From the NCBI GenBank assembly GCA_027596945.1, contig JADGJH010000681.1, positions 1-15,374 of the forward strand: a stretch of 15,374 bases of DNA, read 5' to 3'. Each line of letters starts with the position of its first letter. The first letter of the stretch is position 1. The notes beneath the pieces are model-generated. The model worked only from the letters and a program-made list of their open reading frames with translations, made no database searches and was not told the DNA's origin. Shown one piece after another: positions 8,478-15,374 of this stretch. The position numbers and the translations under genes were made by a program. Source of the stretch: Physocladia obscura (Eukaryota; Chytridiomycota; Chytridiomycetes; Chytridiales; Chytriomycetaceae).

Positions 8478-9300
8478 TACTACCTGACCTCCTCCATGAA
8501 TTTTCTGAAAGTATTTCTTTACTGAGATCTAATGTCTATCAGCAATTGAACTTGTACCTTGAGTTAAACCCAATTGATACCTTGATCTTTTCAATAATAA
8601 ACTGTACTTGTAATTTTTACTTGACATTAATTTTTCTCAACTTTACTGGCAGACCATAATTCCTGAGAATCCCATTTTTCTGGCAGATGAACCTCAAGCA
8701 ATTAGTCCTCCACACTGTCTGCCTGTTGATTATTTTTTTTCTGTTTCAACCAACCAACACATTCTAATATTTTTCTTAACAATTTTGTCGTCTTTAGCCC
8801 TTAGAATAACAGCGCATATTAAAACTTTTTTTATTGAAAAGTATATATGTTTTTATTTTCTGGTGCCAATTATTTCTCAGTATTTGCCATTCAAGACCAA
8901 CAACCTTTGTCAGTTTACCCACGCCCACTTCAAAAAAGTAAATGCGCCATTTATAGAAGTCACTCTATACCGGATTTGGAATCAAATTTCAAATTTACTA
9001 TCAACATAAAAAAGTTTGCCATTTGGCTGCAAAATATTTCTCCTGTTCCTGGAGTTTCTCAGCCCTACTGCCAATACATTGAAACTATGAACCAAGTCTC
9101 AACAATGCCTGTAAGCTAATAGAGATGGTGAAACTGTGTAATTCCAGGTGAATTATGTCAATCATCCAAAGGCTCATTATTGTTGATGGCACCAAGACTG
9201 TTGGTATTTTATCATGTTTGTTCGCCTTTAGCGCAATAGAGAGTTTGTTCTTTCAAACTTATGTCTACAACAGCTGGGTTCGCTCTTTTTTAATTTTTTA
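8478..9300 (+). other. Unassigned open patches, possible spliced hypothetical gene or relic
   Basis: Several plus-strand patches look more peptide-like than random AT-rich DNA: 8478-8612 (begins LLPDLLHEFSESISLLRSN), 8656-8755 (TIIPENPIFLADEPQAISPP), 8872-9115 (VFAIQDQQPLSVYPRPLQ, later NISPVPGVSQPYCQYIETMN) and 9156-9299 (a 48-codon frame starting MSIIQRLIIVDGTKTVG). Splice-like signals flank some of them (TATTAG at 8477, TTTCTCAG at 8881, GTAAGC at 9112, ATTCCAG at 9148), but I could not find one consistent set of phases. I recognise no family. It may be a lineage-specific gene, a decayed gene or chance. Confidence 0.25.
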
Positions 9301-9498
9301 AATTTATTTTCAAATTATGCCGCAGATTTCTAACAAGAACGTTGTGGTTAGTTGCCAGTCTCTGAGTTTCTGATTAAATATACGTTATGAAAATATACTC
9401 TATTTTTTTAAATTTAAATTAAAATTTTTTTGCTTTTTTTCTTTTCACAAATCCAAACACCATTAACCACAACCAAAACCAAGCCAGGAACTTTCATT

Positions 9499-9537
9499 TC
9501 TTTTTTTAGATTTTTTTTTTAGATTTTTTTTTTTAAT
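9499..9537. repeat. T-rich tract with repeated TTTTTTTAGA
   Basis: Poly-T runs are broken by AGA three times just downstream of the ORC1 stop codon. On the ORC1 coding strand this is an A-rich 3' UTR stretch with repeated TCTAAAAAAA. It is low-complexity sequence with no other function visible. Confidence 0.6.
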
Positions 9538-9554
9538 TACCCTCAAATATATAT

Positions 9555-11875
9555 TCATGACGAAGATCCAGCCGCAGCAACAGCAGCAGCAGCAGCAGCC
9601 TCCTTCAAAAGAACCCGTTTCAACGCGTCAACCTTCCTCAACGCGAGCATTAAATCCCCTTCAGACACATTCAGCCGCACCCGCTGCGCCGGGTCCGTGA
9701 ATTTTCCAGCTTCCAGCAAAACAAGTCGCGTCGCAAAACACTGCATCGCTACTTTTTCAATCAGGTGGGTGTCGGGGATTTGCGGTATCGCTGTTATTAC
9801 GTGGCAGTATGCTTGATGTTCGTCGACAACCTTTTTTTGTTTTTTTTTGTTAATAATAATAATAATAACAATTATTGAGTCAATATTACATCTGAAAAAG
9901 CAGCATCCATGCTACCAGTTTTCCGCACAACTTTTCTGATTGCCATCAAAAAAATCTGTTGGTGTAATGAACAACTGCCAATGAACGGCACAACTGTCGG
10001 ATTGAACAAATCGGCAACGACAGATTGAATCAATTTCAATGTCACAATCGGAATGCCATCCTTGTTCAAATAACTCTCCACATATTTTGCGCCCTGTTTC
10101 TTTTTTTGTTCCAACACTTCAATCGATTTTCTATTTTTTTGTTTTTTAAATTTTTTTTTTTTGCCATCAAATAAATAAATGAAGTAAAAACCTGCAAATA
10201 TCTAAAGCTCTTCTCGCATCCCCACTCATTCCTGCAACTTTCTTTGTCACAAACGTGACTGCATCATCATGCAAAACAGAAGCCTCTCCTTCTGCTCCCC
10301 CTCCAATGCGACTATGAATAATCACCTCCAGCTCGGCCTGCGTGTACGCATTGAAACCGAGCCGCGTTCCTCCCACCCGACTGTTGATTTTGTGTGAAAA
10401 CACTCGTTCTGGTAGGTCCATAGTGTTTGCGATAGCTACCAAAATCAAGGGCGATTTTGCGAGCCGTGGCCAGTTGAAGAGGTTATAAATTACAGTTTGT
10501 TTGCTAGTTATAAGGAGATCGAGTTCGTCCACGACGAGAATTCTAATATATATATATATATTGTGTTCGATAATGTTTGTTATTTTGTTATATACACAGA
10601 TATTTTGGTATTATTTAGTATATATATTTTTTTTCGCAGCTCTTTATTTCACTCTCACTCACTCATTCACTCACTCACGAGTCTCGCTTTCTCGCTTACA
10701 TTGGATCAGAATCTTTCGGCGGAGCTTTGAAATATTCTTGCAACAAGTCGCATGCATGTTTGGCGCTGACTTTTCCGGCGGGTGAGTTTGGAAACATACC
10801 GTTCCAAATGGCACAATACGCTTGTGCCGGATCAGTCAGCTTCATGGCGTTGATTTCAATGAATCGAAATCTCTGTAGTGACTTAAAATAAATAAAAAAA
10901 GGCGCGTTAATAGGATTATGTTTCTTCTCTCTCTCTTTTACCCCATCAATGATTTGCTCATTCAGAGATTTCACGACTTGACGAACAGTGGCAGTTTTTC
11001 CTGTTCCAGGAACACCCGAAATATCTATATATTTATTTGCATAATTAGCTCATTCTCGCTTTTTTTGCTTTCTTTCACGCTACGCAAATACGTTTTGTTC
11101 CATTTTATAAAAAATTAGACATACATATACACTCTCCACCGCCCTTTTCCACAGCCGACACCAAATACGTATAAACTTGTTCAAATTGCTCCTCGCGACA
11201 CGGCAGTTCGTCGGGAACATGCGACACGTGCAACATCTCGCGCATTTTGCCCAAATCATCTATCGGTACAGTTCGACTCGTTTCGCGTTTCGGCAGCAGC
11301 AAGTGTTTTCTTTTGGTGGGTGTGGCAGGAAGACGACGACGTGTTGGTGTTCCTGCTGCTGTTGTTGCTGAAACACGTCTTCGTTTTCTTGGGGTGTGTT
11401 CGTAGTCCTGATTGTCGTCATCGCTGTCATTGTCATCGTCATTGTCGTTTTGTTCTGATTCTTGTTCTGACTCTTGTTCTGATTCTGATTCGACAGAAAA
11501 GACAGAGACGTCTGAATCGCTGGAGTCGTCAATCTTGATTACTATTTTTGTAGTTGCACCGGCCTTGTTGGATAATGACGGTGGGGTGCGTTTTGAAGTG
11601 GGGGGGAGGCTGCGTCGATGCGAGAGAACAACGGCTTTGGGAGTCGATGGAAGTTTCTTGCTGGCGGCTTGTCGCTGTTGTTGTTTGACGGGTGTTGATT
11701 GTTTCTTTGGGGATCTGCGAGTTCTCTTCTCGACAGTCGAGTGCTCTGAGTTCTCGGAGTCCGAGTCCGAGTCCGAGTTCGAGTCCGAGTCCGAGATTGT
11801 AATGACAATGGAAGCGAGCTCCCGCGGCGAGCCAGGGACCGAGGGGGTGGAGCGAGAGGAGCGGGTGGCAGGCAT
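9555..11875 (-). CDS. ORC1: ORC1, AAA+ subunit of the origin recognition complex
   Basis: Binds and hydrolyses ATP in the nuclear complex that marks replication origins and loads MCM with Cdc6. Exons 11875-11125, 11024-10942, 10872-10700, 10542-10192, 10130-9890 and 9830-9555 encode 624 residues. Residues 1-200 are disordered, with acidic Ser-Asp and Glu-Ser-Glu-Gln runs and basic S/T-P clusters. The AAA+ core follows: GGECIYISGVPGTGKT (Walker A, Lys260), FIEINAMKLTDPAQAY, ILVVDELDLL (Walker B), IAIANTMDLPERV (sensor 1) and MSGDARRALDICR (sensor 2). The C-terminus is a winged-helix domain ending in poly-Ala. No BAH domain is seen at the N-terminus, unlike S. cerevisiae Orc1, and an upstream exon is hard to fit because NFU1 ends 69 bp upstream. 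The first donor was taken as GTATGT (11124) because it restores CIYISGVPG. Confidence 0.95.
10543..10699 (-). repeat. Microsatellites within ORC1 intron 3
   Basis: This 157-nt intron, the longest in the gene, has GTAAGC and TATTAG borders. Inside are a (TA)n run at about 10545-10562 and an imperfect ACTC/GAGT run at about 10648-10680. Splicing in phase 2 turns SDPAT + A into DSDPI-ILVVDELDLL, matching the family. Confidence 0.75.
11754..11795 (-). repeat. Hexamer repeat coding the Ser-Asp tract of ORC1
   Basis: CTCGGA-type hexamers are repeated about six to seven times, with few changes. They encode the alternating Ser-Asp run at residues 28-40. A second related 12-nt repeat at about 11448-11490 encodes ESEQESEQESEQ. 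Both are likely slippage products in a disordered, acidic N-terminus. Confidence 0.8.
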
Positions 11876-11944
11876 TTCCTCCAGTTATTTGTTTTGTCCG
11901 AATGCCAATTCACTTCATTATTGCATATTACTTTATTACTATAG

Positions 11945-12703
11945 TTATTGGAGCAGGGGAGACTTCAGAGACTTCTCGAGCTTGTCAAACTCCGACTGCG
12001 AGATGCCGTCGAGCTCGTCGTAGGCCTGGACGACGGAGCGCACGTCGGGCACGTAATGCATCAGCATGTTCTCGATGCCGTTCTTGAGGGTGATGACGGA
12101 CGAGTCGCACGAGCGGCAGGCGCCCTTGAGCCTCAGGCTGACGGTGCCGGTGGCGGTGTCGAAGGCGACAAACTCGACGTCGCCGCCGTCGTCCTGGATG
12201 GTCGGCCGGATGCGCGAGTCGAGCAGCTCCTTGATCAGCGCCACGACGTCCGAGTCCGCGTCCGTCTCGCCGGCGGCGGCGTTGGCGTCGGCGTCGCTGC
12301 CCGCCGCTGCCGCCGCCGCCGCCGCCGCCACCGCCGGCTGCCCCGTCGCGTAGTGGTCCATGATGGCGGCGTAGATGTCGGGCTTGAGCAGCGGCCACTC
12401 CGCCGTCTCGTCCTTGGTCACCGTCACAAAGTCGCCGCCCAGAAGCACGTGGCGCACGCCGTCGACGCCAAACAGCCGCGACGCGAGCGGCGACCGGCCC
12501 AGCGCCGCGCGTGCCGACGTGAACTCCACCGTGCCGACGCTCGTCGTCCCGTCGCTGCCCGCCACCACCGCCGCGCCCGGGCTGAACTTGAGCGCCTGCG
12601 CATTCGGCGTCGCCGTCGTCTGGATAAACATGCCGCGTGACCCGACTACAAGCCGCACCCCCGCCCCCCCCGTTGCTCCAAGTCGCGCCAGTCGTCCAAA
12701 CAT
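11945..12703 (-). CDS. NFU1: NFU1, mitochondrial iron-sulfur cluster scaffold/transfer protein
   Basis: NFU1 delivers [4Fe-4S] clusters to mitochondrial enzymes such as lipoate synthase. A single exon encodes 252 residues, close to the usual length. The N-terminus (MFGRLARLGATGGAGVRLVV) is basic and lacks acidic residues, fitting a mitochondrial presequence. Residues 26-120 are the Nfu N-terminal domain (MFIQTTATPNAQALKFSPG, GVRHVLLGGDFVTVTK). A poly-Ala and Gly/Asp/Ala linker (124-150) separates it from the NifU-like C-terminal domain (VVALIKELLDSRIRPTIQDD, LRLKGACRSCDSSVITLKNG) with the cluster-binding Cys196-x-x-Cys199. ATG 12703 is the first in frame. The gene is intronless and very GC-rich, unlike its intron-rich, AT-rich neighbours. 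It ends 69 bp from the ORC1 start and is divergent from the TBL1-like gene. Confidence 0.95.
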   Translation of the reverse strand: MFGRLARLGATGGAGVRLVVGSRGMFIQTTATPNAQALKFSPGAAVVAGSDGTTSVGTVEFTSARAALGRSPLASRLFGVDGVRHVLLGGDFVTVTKDETAEWPLLKPDIYAAIMDHYATGQPAVAAAAAAAAAGSDADANAAAGETDADSDVVALIKELLDSRIRPTIQDDGGDVEFVAFDTATGTVSLRLKGACRSCDSSVITLKNGIENMLMHYVPDVRSVVQAYDELDGISQSEFDKLEKSLKSPLLQ

Positions 12704-12761
12704 TGGCAAAGACAGTTTTGATATTTCGAATCAACAATTATCAAGAAAAGCAAATATTTAC
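12704..12761. promoter_or_regulatory. 58-bp head-to-head spacer, bidirectional promoter candidate
   Basis: The start codons of NFU1 (minus) and the TBL1-like gene (plus) are separated by only 58 AT-rich bases, flanked by GC-rich coding sequence on both sides. Any core promoter not inside the genes must be shared here, and both leaders must be extremely short. No clear TATA box is visible; TATTTCGAA and AATATTTA are AT-rich elements only. Confidence 0.6.
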
Positions 12762-15096
12762 ATGAGCATCACTTCCGACGACGTCAACTATCTCGTCTAC
12801 CGCTACCTGCTAGAGAGCGGTAACCACCCGTGCATCCATCCATCCAGCTATTCTCCTACTCTTCAACTCGACCGTCTGACCCGAGATCTTAACAGGCTTC
12901 ACGCACAGCTCATTCGCCTTTGCCAACGAGGCCGCCGTCCACACGCGCGACTACTTGCGCCACCATCACGCCGCCGGCCAGCCACCTGCCCAGCTGCTGC
13001 CCTCAATGCTGGCCCCCGATGCTGTCAAGAGCGCCCGCGTCCAACCCGGTGCACTCATTGCCTTTCTCCAAAAGGGTCTTTTATACCAGGAAGTCGAAAC
13101 ACACACCCTGGAGGTGTATTATACGCCTGTCGTTGCTTTTTTACTTTTATTTACTCCAAATAAACACCAGGACGGCTCCTCTAAAAGATGCTCAGTTCCC
13201 TTCTCCCTCACGCATCCCCACGAATGTATCATTGACAAAGACCCGCTGTCCTCGTCCTCCGCATCGGATCCCATGGACGAAGACCCTTCCTTCTCTGGTA
13301 CTGTTCCAACTTCCGCCGCAGCCCTAGCCGCTTCGTCCTCTTCAACAGCAAATAATGACGATTCAAAAATTCCAAATAATACCGCCGTCAACAATAAATC
13401 TGCCAAACGCGACAAACGGGATGCAAAGAAATCGGAGAGAACGGAAAGAAGGTCTCGGAAAGATGCTACTTCTTTGATTGGCGGTTCTGGTTCTGTTGGG
13501 GTGTCGAGTGGAAGTGGTGCCGGTGGTTCTAGTTCGATGGATGTTTCTGGTACACACGAGTTAAGCGAATCGATTTCGAGCGAAACGATTAAAAGAATAA
13601 AAAAAAAAAAACAAACACGAGAACAAAAATAATAAACGCACGAGCGAAGTGAGTACAAAAAATAAAACACGGACGAAGCGATTGTACAAAATAAGGAGAT
13701 AAACAAACGAAGTGAGCATCAAAAAAAAAAAATTAAAAAAATTAGAAAAAGGAAAAAACAATAATAATAATTGAATGACCAGATATGAGCCACAAAGAAA
13801 AAAACAAAAAACTCATATCACAAAATTCCATTCCGCAGTCTCCAATGAAGAAGATGAATCGAATCTTGCAACAGCGTCAGAGGTGACAATTTACCGCCCG
13901 TCGATTGCTGCTGGAGATCCCCCCGTCGGTGCAGTTTATTGTATTGGATGGAACCCACGCGTGATGCTTCTGGCTGCCGGATCGCAGGACGGTAAAGTTC
14001 GCTTATGGCGTGTTGCCGGTGACTCTTCATCGGAAGGTGTCGTTTCCGAATGTACAGTAACTCTTGAACATGCGAATGAAGGAGAAGAGAATGGTGTGAC
14101 TAGTCTGGATTGGCATGTTTGTCCATTTGCTTACATTGTAATTTTTATTAATATCATAAATTATTTTTTTTCTTGAACAACAAACAAAAAAATTAGCCAC
14201 AGGGAACGTTAATTGCTTCAGGATCCGTGAACGGAAGTGTAAAAATCTGGCAAAAATCTGGCGAACTTAAGCACACGCTTGCACGCCACACGTCCACAGT
14301 CTTTACCCTAAAATTCAACCGGAAAGGCGACCTCCTCGGCAGCGCGAGCGCCGACAGTACCGTGATGATCTGGGACACGGTGTCGGGCGACTTGCGCCAG
14401 CAATTCCAATGTCACGAAGGCGCCGTGCTCGATCTAGACTGGAAAGACGATATTACATTCGCCACGTCGAGCAGCGACAAACACATATACGTGTGTCGAA
14501 TGGGAATGCTTGAACCCATGCGCACGTATGCGGGGCATTCGGGGGATGTGAATGCAATAGCGTGGGATGCCAGTGCGCAGCTGCTTGCGAGTTGTAGCGA
14601 TGATCATTCGGTCAAGATTTGGACGATGGATACGGATAGCAGTCCGTTGTTTAATCTTTCTGGACATAGGCTCGAGGTTTTCTGTTTGCGGTGGGCGCCG
14701 CTTGTTGTTTCTTCAGCGTTGAACACTACTGGTGCTGGCGCTGGTACAACAACAGGGAGTTCGACGACAAACAATCGAATTCTTGCAACGGGCAGTTTCG
14801 ATTCAACGATCCGAATCTGGGACACGACGACGGGGAGATGTCTACAAGTACTCGAGAAGCACACGAGCCAAGTGTCGACGCTAAGTTTCAGTGCGGATGG
14901 AGCGTTTCTCGCGTCGGGAGGTTTCGATAACGTGTTTAATGTGTGGAGGTGTCGGGATTGGTCGCTGGTAAAGAGCTTCAGAGGACTCGAGTCTGTGTTT
15001 GAAGTTTGCTGGGGGGTGAAGGGGGACAAGGTTTCAGTTTGTTTTAATGACGGTGTTGTTGCTGTTGTTCATTTGGCGTCATTCAGAGATCGGTAA
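12762..15096 (+). CDS. TBL1: TBL1/Sif2-type LisH-WD40 corepressor subunit
   Basis: Homologue of TBL1X/TBL1XR1 and yeast Sif2, scaffold of histone-deacetylase corepressor complexes (NCoR/SMRT, Set3C), expected in the nucleus. Exons are 12762-12819, 12896-13113, 13171 to about 13559, about 13783-14116 and 14197-15096, around 632 residues. The N-terminus MSITSDDVNYLVYRYLLESG/FTHSSFAFANEA is a LisH motif split by intron 1. QPGALIAFLQKGLLYQEVE matches the following conserved helix region. A Ser/Lys-rich linker with basic, NLS-like patches leads to about eight WD40 repeats (VGAVYCIGWNPRVMLLAAGS, TSLDWH/PQGTLIASGS across intron 4, GDVNAIAWDASAQLLASCSD, STIRIWDTTTGRCLQVLEKH). The third intron is uncertain: the linker frame stops at 13632, and the WD40 frame has TGA just before 13775. 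My preferred splice is GTTAAG (13560) to CCAG (13782). It has a much longer linker than animal TBL1. Confidence 0.92.
13114..13170 (+). other. Stop-free 57-nt intron in the TBL1-like gene
   Basis: The intron has donor GTGTAT and acceptor CACCAG, a 3n length and no in-frame stop. Read through, it would insert the hydrophobic segment VYYTPVVAFLLLFTPNKHQ between HTLE and DGSSKRC. The family has no such segment there, and removing it gives the expected LEDG junction, so I call it an intron. Confidence 0.7.
13565..13717 (+). repeat. Degenerate CGAA(R/T)YGA repeat with A-rich spacers
   Basis: Five related 11-mers occur at 13565, 13580, 13644, 13673 and 13707 (gcgaatcgatt, gcgaaacgatt, gcgaagtgagt, acgaagcgatt, acgaagtgagc). 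They alternate with A-rich spacers containing AATAAA-like strings. The stretch spans the end of the open linker frame and the region where an intron is needed to join the WD40 domain. Confidence 0.5.
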
Positions 15097-15374
15097 GATG
15101 GTTAAAAGAAAAAATATTGTGGCAAAAAAAGAAAAAAGAACAAACAAAAAAAAAAATGATGAATCGGAAGATTTTTTGGTTTGAAAAACAATCAACTAAA
15201 AGCTTTAAAAATAAAATAATGTAAAGTTATTATTTCCTATAGTAAATATCGTTATTAATTATTCTTATTTTAATAATATTTTCATGCCCAAAAGTTTTTA
15301 TGAAAGTCTAAGTCAGGCTTTGAAAAAATACGGTCATGCAATTTTGCGGACGCTGCAGTCGGGTCCAATAAACT
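15097..15374. other. 3' flank of the TBL1-like gene
   Basis: This AT-rich sequence follows the stop codon. AATAAA at about 15210-15215, preceded by A-rich and followed by T-rich sequence, is a plausible poly(A) signal. No further gene can be supported before the window ends. Confidence 0.55.

Larger units (their letters stand above)
7794..9554. other. 1.76-kb stretch without a recognisable gene
   Basis: This AT-rich stretch lies between the 5' end of the bZIP gene and the 3' end of ORC1. It holds an acceptor-like TTTTTCAG two bases upstream of the bZIP ATG (7796), a TGACTCA element (7895-7901), a hairpin (8066-8103), repeat-like sequence (about 8100-8280), an E-box CACGTG (8324-8329), several short open patches on the plus strand (8478-9300) and T-rich tracts near the ORC1 3' end. 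I recognise no conserved domain. It should contain the bZIP promoter and the ORC1 3' UTR. Confidence 0.7.

Noticed and set aside
10497..10785. Plus-strand frames of 77 and 94 codons within ORC1
   Set aside because: They cover the microsatellite-rich ORC1 intron 3 and have Ile/Phe/Tyr-rich, low-complexity translations.
11412..12023. Plus-strand open frame of 203 codons over ORC1
   Set aside because: Its Ser/Glu and Cys runs are the reverse complement of the ORC1 Ser-Asp hexamer repeats; no family resemblance.
11948..12640. Long plus-strand open frame opposite NFU1 (230 codons)
   Set aside because: It is Arg/Val/Gly-rich and arises because GC-rich NFU1 codons give few stops on the other strand; the minus strand encodes a clear NFU1.
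11945..12703. NFU1 as a recent bacterial gene transfer because of GC content and lack of introns
   Set aside because: It has the eukaryotic two-domain NFU1 layout with a mitochondrial presequence, and the GC rise extends into the neighbouring TBL1-like exons, which favours a local compositional cause. It is kept only as a possibility in the findings.
12375..13163. Plus-strand frame running from inside NFU1 into the TBL1-like gene
   Set aside because: It reads through TBL1 intron 1 after the true ATG and is antisense to NFU1 before it; the LisH start at 12762 lies within it, so only that part is real coding sequence.
1..15374. tRNA, rRNA, CRISPR or insertion-sequence features
   Set aside because: I looked for tRNA B-box-like GGTTCGANTCC, direct-repeat arrays and transposase motifs and saw none that hold up.

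Overview
The window looks like nuclear DNA of a fungus, probably an early-diverging (chytrid-like) one. It holds compact, intron-rich genes with introns mostly of 45-110 nt, GT-AG borders and CTAAC/CTAAT-type branch points. Most of the sequence is AT-rich, and the low-complexity tracts encode poly-Gln, poly-Asn, poly-Ala and Ser-Asp runs. There is no bacterial-style operon, tRNA, rRNA or CRISPR. The lineage is an inference from gene structure and protein families; I could not run a search.

Six genes can be reconstructed by following splice sites and reading frame by hand. From left to right: (1) TRAPPC10/Trs130, minus strand, at least 14 exons, running off the left edge at base 1; (2) a fungal SulP sulfate permease with a C-terminal STAS domain, minus strand, 4 exons; (3) a bZIP transcription factor whose basic region resembles Neurospora CYS-3 and yeast Met4, minus strand, 3 exons; (4) about 1.76 kb (7794-9554) without a recognisable gene, containing a hairpin, repeat-like sequence and unassigned open patches; (5) ORC1, the AAA+ subunit of the origin recognition complex, minus strand, 6 exons; (6) NFU1, the mitochondrial Fe-S scaffold, minus strand, intronless and very GC-rich; (7) a TBL1/Sif2-type LisH-WD40 corepressor subunit, plus strand, 5 exons. 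NFU1 and the TBL1-like gene are head to head with only 58 bp between their start codons. The last 278 bases are 3' flank.

The most coherent functional unit is the bZIP gene followed in the same direction, after 227 bp, by the sulfate permease. In Neurospora the CYS-3 bZIP activates the cys-14 sulfate permease. Here regulator and target-type gene are neighbours. The spacer between them carries several palindromic bZIP-type sites, and a shared 13-mer containing TGACGCAA lies just inside the first intron of both genes. The pair is therefore a candidate sulfur-assimilation regulatory module, possibly autoregulated.

The other striking structure is a 132-bp tandem duplication between the permease and TRAPPC10. 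It copied the whole intergenic spacer together with the first codons of TRAPPC10 and the last codons of the permease, leaving a 'ghost' start and a 'ghost' stop between the two real genes. Smaller oddities are a GC-AG intron in TRAPPC10, two stop-free introns of length 3n, tandem SUMO-interaction-like motifs plus five full CDK sites in a BAH-less ORC1 N-terminus, and an unresolved long intron with degenerate CGAA repeats in the TBL1-like gene.
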